Shown here: piece after piece, positions 1 through 11,800 of the stretch
Layout of the letters: every line of letters starts with the position of its first letter
Position numbering within the stretch: the stretch's first letter is position 1
Source: Kingdonia uniflora
Lineage: Eukaryota > Streptophyta > Magnoliopsida > Ranunculales > Circaeasteraceae
Length of the DNA: 64,000 nt
Direction: 5' to 3'
Assembly: GCA_014058105.1 (NCBI GenBank)
Contig: JACGCM010001954.1
Location: 1,612,001 to 1,676,000, forward strand
Made by a program: the position numbers and the translations under genes
Notes under the pieces: model-generated
Database searches by the model: none
What the model was told of the DNA's origin: nothing
Seen by the model: only the letters and a program-made list of their open reading frames with translations

Positions 1-49
1 AAATGTGATATCATGTTCCCCAAGATAAACGAACCACTGTTGTACTCGT

Positions 50-1295
50 CTAGATTTTTTTTTCTTGCTGACTACTTCTTGAAGGGGATAACTTGTTATA
101 ACACGGATAGGGTGAGCTTGAAAATATGATTTGAGTTTTTGGGAAGTGTAGACGAGGGTGAGGAGCAAACATAGGTTTCGTGTATCGAGTTTCTACAGGT
201 GTTAGAGTTTTACTGATAAAATATACTGGTTTCTCGATATTTAATTCGAGTCGAATGAGGACTGAGCTGATAGAAGTATCAGTGACCGCGAGGTATAAAG
301 AAAGCATTTTGTCTTCGACATGGGTGCTTATGATGGGTGGTTGACCAAGGTATGTTTTAAGTTCGAGGAAGGCCTATTCGCAGTCGGGTGTCCAATTGAT
401 CTCAGGGTTGTTTTTCATTTTAGCCTTGTGGATGCCTTGATCGCATAAGAGAGAAAAGAGTCAAACACAGCAGTCTGGGGATTTGGAGATGAAACGGTTG
501 AGGGCTACTATCTTACAACCACCTTTTGGGCATCCTTTTGGTACGGGGGGAAGGAATATTGATGAGGGCTCGGATATGAGTAGAGTCGATCTCGATACTT
601 CGTTTGCTGATAAGGTGGCCTAAAAATTTGCTAGATGAAATACCAAACTGGCATTTGTCTGGGTTAAGTTTCATGTTGTATGTTTGAAGTATTGAAAAGA
701 CTTCGGTTAGGTCCTGGATGTGGGTCTATTTTTGGAGGCTCTTGCATAACATGTCGTCGATGTAAACTTCGACCGACTTGCCAAGTAAGGGTTTGAACAT
801 GGTTGTAACCAGGCGTTGGTAGATGGTACCCATATTTTTGAGGTCGAAGAGCATGACGTTAAAATAGTAAAGGCCTTGTTCAGTGATAAAAGAAGTTTTA
901 AGTTGATCCTCGGGGAGGAGGGGTACCTGATTGTAACCCGAAGTTGCGTTCATTATCGATAGGCACTCATGTCCAGCAGTGGCATCGAGGAGTACTGAAA
1001 TGATCAGGAGGGGGAAGTTGTCTTTCGGTGTGTGTTTGTTGAGGTCTGCGAAATCGACGCAGATTCTGATCTTACCGTTCTTTTTAGGAACTGTAACAAT
1101 ATTGGATATCCAATCAGCATACTTAACTTCTCTGATAAAACCTGCGGCTACAAGTTTGCTGACCTTGAGGTTTATAACCTCTCGAAGTCGTGGTGCCAAG
1201 GTACGCTTCTTCTGTTTTACGACTGCAGAATGGGGGATGAGATTGAGGCGGTGACATGCTAAACTGGGGTCGACACCGGGTATCTCCTGAAACAT
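50..1295 (-). pseudogene. Reverse transcriptase / RNase H of the Tat-like element (broken, truncated by window edge)
   Basis: The 1295-726 segment reads through RT motifs: the fingers (ISNIVTVPKKNGKIRICVDF), LNKHTPKDNFPL, and the catalytic YIDDML box near 745-760. RT copies element RNA to DNA in the particle. RT continues in shifted frames (FLGHLIS near 610-640) to the RT-linked RNase H at 307-50 (LAVTDTSISSVLIRLELN, YFISKTL). Motif A is altered (SIMNATSGYNQ where the sister copy has SMMDLASGYNQ), which removes a catalytic aspartate. The sister copy keeps that residue but has mutated its YIDD box. Confidence 0.85.
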
Positions 1296-1472
1296 CCATG
1301 TGAAGATGTTTTTATTTGCTCGAAGGAAGGCTGTGAGTTCGAGGCGCTCGACCTCATCTAGAAAGGTACCAATGAACGTACCTCGACCAGGACCGTCGAG
1401 TTCGATGTCGACAGTGGGTTCGATGGGTGAGATGGCAGGTGTCGGTATAGGGATTGAGGGAGACAGTGATTG

Positions 1473-1898
1473 TTATGGTAGTTTGAGGAGTTTCTGGGTC
1501 TGATTGATCTCTGGATGCTCACATGAACGAGCGAGACGTTGATAACCTTTTAAGTTCCACGCTCTACAGGAAGTATTAAAACGAAGGGTCTGATGATAAG
1601 TCAAAGGTATAGTGCGCATGGCATGGAGCCAGTCGCGTCCAAGGATTCCGAGGTGCTCAAATTTCTTATCGATGACAAGAAACCTGGTTTGAAGTGTAAC
1701 TGGGCCAGTAGTAACAGGGAGGCTGATTCGACCAACGGAAACTTTGGTAGCCCCATTAAAACCTTTTAGTTCGACATTGGCGGTAGTGATGAGGTCTATT
1801 ATGTTCATAGCTTGGACGGTTTGATGGAAAAGTACATCGGCTGCACTTCCTGTATCGATAAGCATGGTGTAGAGAACGAGGTGTTCGACCTTAATCAT
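1473..1898 (-). pseudogene. Retroviral-type aspartic protease of the Tat-like element
   Basis: The open segment contains LIDTGSAADVLF, the catalytic aspartate motif of retropepsins, followed about 70 residues later by ILGRDWL, the hydrophobic-hydrophobic-Gly motif that closes the fold. The enzyme would cut the Gag-Pol polyprotein during particle maturation. It lies between gag and RT in the normal Ty3/Gypsy order. The frame does not run unbroken into gag or RT, so it is treated as part of a dead polyprotein. The equivalent region is deleted from the plus-strand copy near 37780. Confidence 0.8.
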
Positions 1899-1976
1899 GA
1901 TGACTAAAGGGTCTGAATGGGGAAAACGAATATGCGATGTATCACAGTCGATAAATGAGATACCCTCGGGTCGAGG

Positions 1977-3753
1977 TCATTGACTTGACTCTGGCAAGAG
2001 GGCGGATAGCTTCTCCTGGTAAGTGAGTTTGTAGCATTCTTCGACGCGCTTGCGCTTGCTCTTAGAACGGCTGTTGTCGATATTATTTACCTCGATGAAA
2101 TAAACTTGGTAAATGTGTACTTCGGCTGGGTTGGCAGCAGGGGCGGGTTGAGGTTTGAGGTACGACCCGTCGAGGTAGCTAGGGAGGTCGGCAACATATT
2201 GATGTAAACGACCCGCCTTGAGAATTATCTTAAGAGAACCCTGCTGGGCAAAACATTTGTTGGTGTGGTGGCAGTTACACTTGTGGTTGGCGCAATAAAG
2301 TTTGCATAGTTTGACCTCGACGGGGAAAGGGATACGCCATATGGGGTCTGCCTGAATCTGTGGTAGAAGGGTGCTGATAGGGGCAGTAAGTTTGTGGAGG
2401 ACCGGCTTTGGTTGTTTTTTGCGGGCCTCAGTAATGTTATCAGTGTAGGGACATTTGCGGCTCTCAGTCTCCTCTGAGACAGGAGCGATCAGGGGTGTAG
2501 GAGTAGAGGGTGGGCCTTGTCGAGGTTTATTTGGATTGGTGATCAGAGGCTGGCCCTGTTTATTTGATTCACGGAGGCGCTCAAGGTCGATATACTCATT
2601 AACTTTTAAGAGCATCCCCTCTAGGGTTCGTGGTTTGTGGAGGACCAGGTACTCTTTGACACGGCTGTTATCCGGTAAAGCGCTCGAATATGCGAGTACA
2701 GCTTTTGCGCAGTCGAGGTTTTAGACTTTGCGCGACTCGTTAAGGAACCTCTTGGGGAAGGCCTCAATGGTTTCACTGGGGGATTTTCTGAAATTGAAGA
2801 GGGTATCTACTCGGACTTCACGGTCCTTGTTGAAGGCAAATTGGGCGATGAAGAGGCTGGATAATTACTCGAAGCTTCAAATCGAGCCATTGGGAAGGTT
2901 ATGATACCAACGAAAAGGGTTATCTGTGAGGCTAGCAGGAAAAAGTCGACACATCAAGTGGTCAGCCGTGGAGTAAAGGCTCAGAGAATTTTAGAATTCA
3001 AGAATGTGGGATTGAGGATCGGTGTTGCGATATTTACTAATTTTAGGGGCTCAAAAATTTGGAGGCACCTCAATAGCGAGGAGTTTGGGGCAGAGGGGGT
3101 CGTTTAACCGACTCCATGAGTTTGGTGCTGGGCTCGTACTGATGCGGATGACAGGGTAGATTTTGTAGTCGAGGTCCTGCTGTACACAATAGGCAGGATG
3201 AGGGGGGGGTCGATGGGTTCGAGGGTGATGAGACTGAGCGTTCGGCGTGTGCTCAGCGTTCTCGAGCAGGGCGGCGTTTGGGGTGTCTGTTGGAGCGAAG
3301 GGTGGAATCAGAGGAGTCCTCTCTGGGGGGAGCACCCTCGGCACCAAGATGGATGAAGCCAATAGGGGGGATAGTGGGGGGAGCACCCTCGGCACCAAGA
3401 TGGACCAGGGGTACTTCCAGATGTGGTAAGGGCCCCAGTCGAGCGCGGGCAGATATGCGCGACGGGGCGGGTGCTCGAGATGGAAGAGGGGCGTTTAGAG
3501 ATTATAGTCGTTGCAACTCCCGAACTGTGTTGCGTAGGTCGTCGATGACGCGGTATTGTCTGTCAATATCTTCCAAACGGCGTTGCTGTTCTGCTTCAAA
3601 CTCTTGCTGGTGTTCTTCGCGCTCCTTACGCAATTGCGCTCGGTGTCGCTCCTCAGCATGAGCAAATTGCTTAGTAGGAAGGGCTAACTGGGCAGCGACT
3701 CCGTCGGCGGAGTTGCCGGCATGGGTGGAAGTGAAGCGTAGGGTTGGGGCCAT
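1977..3753 (-). pseudogene. Gag of the Tat-like element (broken)
   Basis: The start at 3753 (MAPTLRFTSTHAGNSADG) opens a strongly charged coiled-coil stretch to about 3502 (AEERHRAQLRKEREEHQQEF). A proline-rich linker follows at about 3400-3050. Gag capsid-like sequence at about 3050-2620 is readable only across stops and frame changes. The last part (2615-1977) contains a Cys/His cluster, CANHKCNCHHTNKC, in the place of the gag zinc knuckle. Gag forms the cytoplasmic particle that packages element RNA. The sister copy has the same N-terminus at 37217 but lacks everything from the capsid onward. The linker contains a local direct repeat (ggggggagcaccctcggcaccaagatgga-like, at about 3328 and 3379). 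Confidence 0.75.
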
Positions 3754-3836
3754 TGGAAGCGGTTTGTAGGATTTAGAAAAGGAAAGTACAAGGAAATGGG
3801 AGACTGGTAGGGTGGGAAAGCACGGACGACGCCAAA

Positions 3837-4573
3837 TGTAGGGGCCTAACTTCGCAAGGAGGGGAAGTTGGCTCTTACACCTTGAGATTTATCTTCTATC
3901 AAAATGTTCAAGCATATAATCAATAATATGAATAGACTACTGGCAATATACTTGTGTGGAGGCCTAGAATGGGACACTCCACGACCTCTGATGAGGATTT
4001 TTAAGAGAATTGATATAACTGTCAAGTAGTCGAAGTTTCAAGTACTGGGTAATTTATAGGGTGATCGAAGGTAAACGGTAAAGGCTCAGGGGAGAGATTT
4101 CGTAACCTCCCCTTATTTCCCCCTCCCTCCTATTTATAGAATATATGAAGGGCTGAGTCACCATGGGAGGTCAAATTGCAAGTGTATCCTCCGGGTATCA
4201 AGCGGGTATCCTGGAGTTGGTGTTGACGCTGTAAATGTTGGGTCTGGCACTGTGCTCTGACATTGTAGCCGTTGTTGGTTTTGCCACTGTAGTTGTCAGG
4301 ACCAACAACACCGCCGTTCTTGTCTGGTGAGCTGGCTATCTGACATGTCTGCCTTCGACCATGTACGACTATGGTCAAAGTATTTCTGATGCTGATGTGG
4401 AGTTTGTGTGCTGACGGATCTGCCTTCGTCTTCGAGGCTTGTTCATAGTCGAAGTTCGTGTAGTCTTGGAAGGCTTGTTTACGGATTGATTAGGCTTCAA
4501 GGTATTCATGTAGGCTTCGATGTAGCCTTCGAGTGTTCGATTGGAGCTAGATGGCTGCGAGTAGGCTACTACA
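3837..4573 (-). repeat. 5' LTR of the minus-strand Tat-like element
   Basis: The block begins TGTAGGGGCCTAAC and ends GGCTACTACA on the plus strand, so it has TG...CA ends in both orientations. It is the reverse complement of the LTRs at 47373-48102 and 52477-53162. On its own strand it carries the TATA-type promoter CTATAAATAGGAG (plus coordinates about 4127-4139). The boundary at 3837 is followed on the minus strand by TTTGGCGTCGTCCGTGC, the primer-binding-site region. Length is 737 bp, against 730 and 686 bp for the other two copies. Confidence 0.88.
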
Positions 4574-5811
4574 AGAACAACAGATCATCTCACAAAGATT
4601 AGATCTCCTGAAGGATACCTAGAGCTGTTACCCGACCAATTTGATGAGGATATGAAGAAATATATCCAAGAATATGCCTCTTGCAAGTTTTACTTCAGAG
4701 TTTAGATACAATCTCTTGTATTGTGCTAGTGCTAGTGAAGCTGGTATCTAGTTTTAGTGCAGTTTAGTTACTTGTAGTTTCCTTTTGATTGATGTTTCTA
4801 GGTTGTTTAGTTTTGTTTTTTTAAGAACTCCCTGTATGTAGGGGTTCTCTTTTGTATATTCCTTTAGATCTATAATACCTGTTTTCAACCCCAGCTAACC
4901 CTTAAAAAAAAAAGAAAAAAAAAAAACACTAGTGGAAATATTCTAAGAAATAAGGAATTGGATTAACCCTAAATAAGATCAGGTTTTGTGATTTTACGAT
5001 TTTAGCACAATCCTGAAGCGCAATGTTGTGGAAATGGATTGGAATTGGACCACGTAATTGTTTTTGTTTTTAGTTTTTTACCTAAATATCAAGCTTTTGG
5101 ATTTTTGACTGATCCAAACAATGTTTTCCCAAAAATATAGGAAAAGTTTGGCAAAGTATTGCTGAAATTTCACCAAAACCATCCAAAATTTCCGTCTACG
5201 AAAACATGAAATCATAGGTGTTAGGAATGTGAGCCATGCATGTAGAGTGTTGCTTACGGTCGTTGTAGCTCCATGTACGGGAACATAGGTGGTTAGAGGA
5301 TTGTTACTACCGGTTATGAATATGATCAACTCGGGAACTGCATTTTCCCTTAAACACAAGATTACTGATAGTTTCATGGAGGTTCCACTATAGACGAAAT
5401 ACAGACTTGGGAGTGTTACAAATAGAGTCTGTTACAGTGAATAGATGTCAATTAATAAGAACATACAAAAGCCTGAAAACTGAAAACCGAAAACCAAAAC
5501 TCCATTTTACTTATCACCAGTCCCAACCGAACAAAATACTGAAAAAAATAATCATAGATTGTAATCAGATTTATAAACTTTGGCAGAAATCTTAGTGATT
5601 ACAAGTTACTCATCTATCTGTGTAAAACATAGACATAGCTCAACAAGATTGCATACAACATACTATATTTAACAGAGAAGAATGGAAATTACTAGTATAA
5701 ACAGTATTATAACTGCTGGTTTGCACATAATGATGATCATGTACCAACATCATCTAAATTAGAAGTAAAACAATTAAAGAGCTAGAAGTACACACAGGGG
5801 AAACCCCAAAT
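4574..5811. other. Intergenic / TON1 3' flank with an A-rich tract
   Basis: No intact gene. A nearly pure A tract at 4904-4926 closes a stretch (about 4600-4900) that includes a short open segment (EGYLELLPDQFDEDMKKYIQ) and T-rich 3'-UTR-like sequence, as left by a retroposed RNA or LINE 3' end. The source is not recognised. The TON1 3' UTR lies immediately below 5812 on the minus strand; its poly(A) site cannot be placed. Confidence 0.4.
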
Positions 5812-8800
5812 CTACATGTGATCTGGCTTCCCGTCGTCCTCAGAAGTTTCATCCCCCGCATGTCTACAATGAAAATCTACCATCAACAAAGTTTTATATA
5901 AAAGTATATGTAAATTTGTTGGAAGCTAAGAATATGAGTTATGCATACCGCCAAGATGAAGTTAGATTACGTGCTTTTCGATCCAACTGTAGGTTTTCTA
6001 AGGCACTAGTAGATCGAATAACGTCCTCGGAAATCTCGTCGCTATCATATCTCCAGTTATATTCATCTTTCCTGTAGCCAGAACCGGAAGAGCCTGATCT
6101 CCTATCTGTAATGCAAAGCCTTAGGGGATAAACATTAGAAGGTAAACACAGAATGAAGGAGGATTTTTATAACTTACCAGACGCCTGGGAAACAGGAACA
6201 GGCCTGCAACATTCATGAAAATGACCACATTAATTAAAACTCGATACAGAGAAAAACAAAAGCAACACTGAAGAATATCATGTATTATATGAGTGATAGA
6301 GGAACCATGAAGTAAATGAAGAGGATACATGCCATGATTACCTTCCCAATGGAGGTAAACCTCCAGCAACAGATGATGACGAAGGTCTACGGATGTTCCT
6401 GGGCTCCAAGGACTCGGTCTCTGAAGTGACTAGTCTTCGACCAGTACTTCTTGCTTGAGATAGGTTCTGAGACAAAATACATTATTCTAAGCATATATTC
6501 ATGGGAAATAAAAAATAACAGATCAAACTAAAAGAGAATGAAATGCTTCATTACTAGATAAATAATAATGAAAAACAAAACATGTCGTATACAGATATGA
6601 GTTCTGGCACAAATGATTCAAGCAGTAGTTTCAGAAAATCAACTATAAGAGGTCAGTTTTGTTATGCTTCTGTTTCTAACCCTTTTAGCGCAATATGAAT
6701 ATGCTAGAATCATGGTCCAAAAAACTAAATTTGTAAGCAAGGAACACGAATTATTTTGATCGGGGTAACCCTAATTAACTGGCAATGTGTATGTTCAATG
6801 TCCAGATTGGTGAACTGTGGCCAAGTAGCGGATTTACCGAAATTCTTTTTTTTTTTTTCGTGGTAGACATCATTTTATTCTAAAGCCTGAAAATTCTCAA
6901 GTGTTTTTTTTCTGTAAGGCGGACAATTTAATTCATTGTATCATCTCTTTTAGTTCATTGAATCAGTTCATTTTAGGTTAAGACTAGAATAAAGATGTTT
7001 CTCTCGTGTTCACGAAGATGTTTTTAAGTGAATATTTTTCAAATTGAGATGCTGCCAGTTCCATCTATGATATTCTATATATCAAAACAAGAAGTAAAAA
7101 GCAGTGATTTCCAAACTTCAATATATGTTAGCCTACTTTACTTGATCTGACCCTTTGTTTGCAAGTTCAGTGGTATCTCAAACTTTTTAGTAGTGGCTAC
7201 GGTTAGGACTGCATAATAACAAGCAGCTATAGATTAAAACTTTTGCATCCTCTCAAACTTTTTAGTAGTGGCTACGGTTAGGACTGCATAATAACAAGCA
7301 GCTACAGATTTAAACTTTTGCATCCTCATAAGTAGTTTTTGGACAAATTCCAATCAGGAAGTTGAGATTATTTTTATAGTATAAATGTATATAGTAATAT
7401 AATCTAATAATTATAACTTATAAAGCTGATAGGTTGTTGATAATCTCAATCTGCAATTCAAGTGGAGAGTTTCAGAGACTATACTGTTGAAAAAAAACAG
7501 CTAATTTAAACTGTTTGGGCCCAATATTAGCAAAGTACCTGGGAATGAGATTAAATTTAGATTCATACCTCAAACTTCAGAAACCCTTCAAGAACATCCA
7601 AAAGCAATGGACCACTTTCCCCATTCCTATTAAGATCATAACCATTCTTGTTGCTGAAGTCCTTTAACTCGGCTTTCCAAAGATCTTTTTGCTGCAACAC
7701 AAAATGAGATGCTTATATATTTTTCAAGACAGGTTTTCCTCAAATCGGATGTATAATGTTACATAGATATAATACTTACCAAATTACACTCAGGCAGATA
7801 AACCTTAAGGGTGTGACCCAGTTGTGCCCAGTCCAAGTATTCACATACTAGTGCTGTTAGTAACCTCCCTACATGTAGAACAGCAAAGAGTAATCAAAGA
7901 ACTAATAACAAGAAAACTAGTACACATGATATACAATATTAATATATGTAATAATATCAGAAAACTGCTATTATATATATATCTCTAAGGTAGTACCTAT
8001 CGAAAAGAAAAGAACATGACGAACCAAAAATAAATCTCAAAGGTACCCATTAGAATCTAGAGAAAACAGAGTTACATTCCAGAAATCGAGAAAAAAGTTC
8101 AAGGTTTCTAAAGAAGAAATGTGGTTGTTTCATGTTCTTTCGACGTCCATCATCCTCAAGGTATAATACATAGTTTATTAATGTGTAACTAGATAAAACT
8201 CCATGGCCCTAATCCATAGACAATCATATTTTTAGGTATCTAGAGCAATCTGGTTATATATTGAATATAGCAGACACATTATAAAGGGACATTTAGAGAC
8301 TCCAAAGATTGGAACTGTCGAGTTTAAATGTCGTCTAAATTCAATAAATTACTGTAAATGGGTAAGCTGTTGGCCTCACACTTTCAGTTTATATTCTTAT
8401 GAGCCTGGACGAGATGAAAAATAATTTTTCAAAATCGAACCAGTAAAAGATAACACAGAAGGGCATCTCATCCCTCCCTCCTTTCTCAACTAGATCTCTA
8501 CAACCATGTTGATTATGTCAAAAAAAATTGTGTAATTTTACATTACATTCACAAACCCTTTTTTAACTCTACATTTCTTTTATTTTCTGTTGGGGATTTA
8601 GGTTCCTACTATTTATTTTTTTCAAATTTTAGGTATACAAGATCTTTGGATGGCTGAGATGCTGGGAACTCTCCAACTCCTTTGGGAATCAAGGAACAAA
8701 ATGATCCGTGATGATAAGCAGTCTTCTTGGCAGGCGCCGCAGATGAAGAAACACATGTTCAACCATGTCAAGGATCTTCAAGTTATGTCCAATATCCAGA

Positions 8801-11800
8801 TGACTTGTAAGCCTAGACATCCAATGAATGTCAAGTCTTGTTTATGGAAGTTGCCCAATCGTGAATTCATAATGAAAATAATGAACACAAATGGTTAACC
8901 TAAAGGCAATCCAGGCGATTCTAACATTGGAGCTATTTCATTAAGCATAAAAAGAGAAGTCCTTGGGACATATCTCAAATATGTTGGTATTGGTACCAAT
9001 TGCACAGGTAAATGTTCAGCCATTGATGTCGGATATTAACTAGCTAGTTGAGAATGGGTGGGCCAAAATTGGAAATAAGATTCTAAGCTGCTATACATGC
9101 ATTTAAGGATCTACTTTGGCACTTGAAGGGACAGTGATGAATAATGGATAAAATTGAGAGGAATAGATTCTTTCAATATAGAAATAAGTAAAATTTCTCA
9201 GCTGATTTGCTATCTAAGAAAAGAGCAGGCTTACTCATAGAAATGATAAGTTAAGGACAGGGAAACCACACTTCGTGCAGGTAGTGGAGGAGACTACTAA
9301 TAAGAAGTACTTTAGGTTCATACTAATATGGTAATTGTTTACTTTTGGCTTGGTGTTGTCTTGCAGATATGATGTTGATGATGCCACACTCCCTTCGGTG
9401 TTCTTTTAGCTCTTTTTTGCATTACGTTCTAAGCCTTAAGCATAAAATAACCTATACAAGATCAGATATTTATGCAATGGAAGGCGGTATAATAAGAACC
9501 AGCCAGCCCACGTATTGGAGAAACTTACACAAACCTCAAGGTAAAAAACAATGGGAGAAACTTACATAAACCCACAACAGAACCTCTTGTCACCATATGT
9601 CTGCACACATTACCCAATGTCACATGTGATCCAAACATCATCAAAAGCACCACTCTTTTTCCAAACACTTAAACAAGTTCTCCACCATCATGAAACCCCA
9701 CAATGTTCTTCAAGCAAGATCACTTTCGCATGAGGGGGAGAATATTAAGAGTGGAACTTGTGGTTGGAGATCATAGTGGTGTAACCAATATGATCAATGT
9801 GGTGGGTTCGATTGCGCATAACCAATCATGTCACGTGGTAGGATTTGATTTTGTAAATCAACCATTTCAAGTAAAAAGATTAGTTCAGATTATTGTAATG
9901 GTGGTACTCGCCACTCAGAAGTGGAAGTTTTGAGTACAGTGAGTTTGAGATTTTGATGGCTTTTCGTGGAATTACCCATTCGCCTTTTCGTGCAAGTCTA
10001 TAGTTAAGGACAAATGCCATGTCTCAAGGTTTAACTTAAAGAATACAAGTTTGAGATCCAAGAGGAAGGTTGTCTGTGAAAACAAAGCTGAAGAAATTCG
10101 TCTTACAGAGGTTCTTGGAGTGTATGTATTGTAATAGGTTATTTAGTCTTATTAAATTCATCTTTTAATTGGGTTTGCAACAGCCTCTTAACTAGGTTTG
10201 TAACAGCCTATTAACTAGGTTTGTAACAGCCCTTAATTAGGTTTGAAACCCCCTGTTTTATTAGCTTAGTAACAACTATTTAATGGTTGTTGTAACTGCC
10301 CTTGTATAATCTCTATATAAAGCCTCCTAGAGAGTAGAATAAATCATTCAGATCATTACAATTCAATCTCTCTACAATATGCATCCCTGAAGATTATGAT
10401 AAAGTTATGAAAACTATTTAGAAGCTTTCTTCGTTTTAAAGCTGTAAAGGATAAACTATTGGCGGCATCTCTTTTTGTTGTCCTGTGCACACCTGAGCCC
10501 TTAATTCACCGGTCTAGCCAGCCATTTTGTCTAGCTAACCGCACAGACCACGTTAGGCTTTCTCTCTGGAAGTGTCGGTCACATCCGAAATCCGAGCAAG
10601 AGCCGCGGCATATCACATTTTGAGAATGTAGAGAGCAGTACCCTCACGCTCAATGCCCATCGTTTTCTTTGTTCCCAAATCCACTCAAACTGTCAGATGC
10701 TTTTGAATTTATGATCCAGGAGGTAGGAATGTAGAGACAATGTTCATTGAAGTAAATGTAGCTAAGCAAAAGTGAATGACGCAATTTTCCCCTCAAAACA
10801 TCATCAGATCTCCATAACATTCCAAAACTCCCTGGTAGATGGTGACAAGATCAATCGATCATTTAGAAGTAGAGTTACCACAACCAGGAGAGAAGTGAAT
10901 ACATTGTTGGCAGAGGATGTGGTTTCTCCATGATTAAGATATCTGACAAGCTATAAATTATACTGCTTGGTATGCCGTACTTCTTACAGTTGCCACAAAA
11001 TGCTAAAATGCAGAGTGCCTTGATTTCGTTATAACCGGAAGATGAACCTAGAGCTGATGGCTTCCCTAAGGAGAAGGTGGTGTGGTCATGATCCAGGTAC
11101 AGGTATTCTGTACATCAATATCTAGCTTGTATCACTATCCACCTCTTTCATCCATCAATTCTATAATCTGCCTGTGTGTCTCAATTTTGCCTTCATGAAG
11201 AGTAGGTGCTGATGCATCCCAATGCCCTTACCTCTCCAACTGTCTCTACAGTCCCAACTATACAAACATAAGAGCATAAACTTTTCAATTTTTTTTATTC
11301 CCATCCACTGGGGCATATTTTCGTATGCCATTGAGAAAAACAGTACCAAGCACGAATTTGTTTCTCTTCTGTGAAACTTTGTTTGACACTGTTACTTACC
11401 AGATACAATTTACAGTACCAAAAGCAATTGCATTTTTTTTAATCTATTGAATAGAATTGGATTGTTTTTTTTAAAGAAGCTGCTACTTTGCTAATACCTG
11501 AAAAAGAGAGTCTACAAAAATGCAAGGAGAAAAGTTCGCTACAGATTATAATCTCATATCCAGCCCCTTGTCCTTCTTCCTTGGTTGGTACAAGGGGCAA
11601 TACATTATAATTCTTTATTCTTTTTATATTTGATCAGGGCGGTCTCCCCAATCCCAACTTGCTTGAAAATTTATACCATTGTTTTCTCAAAGACACTGTT
11701 AACATTCAGGTCCTCCAAGATTGCAGCTTTATCCACGGGAGAAATTGATTGTGGAGAGTGGGGCTAGCCTCAATGCGCCTTGAGGATGTACACCTTTCCT

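Larger units (their letters stand above)
1..4573 (-). mobile_element. Tat-lineage Ty3/Gypsy LTR retrotransposon, 5' portion (3' part off window)
   Basis: Read on the minus strand from 4573 down to 1, this shows LTR, leader, gag, protease and reverse transcriptase, and it runs off the left edge inside the RNase H region. The order is that of Ty3/Gypsy elements. Protein and DNA match the plus-strand element at 37127-48102 over long stretches: 1-1550 here parallels about 37780-39310 there, inverted. That second copy shows the family to be Tat-like, with a second RNase H and antisense ORFs. Several stops and frame changes make this copy inactive. Unlike the second copy it retains capsid, nucleocapsid and protease regions. 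Lineage assignment is inference from the sister copy; membership of Ty3/Gypsy is clear. Confidence 0.9.

Noticed and set aside
8650..8898. Alternative exon of TON1
   Set aside because: Opposite strand to TON1 and LINE-like motif order.
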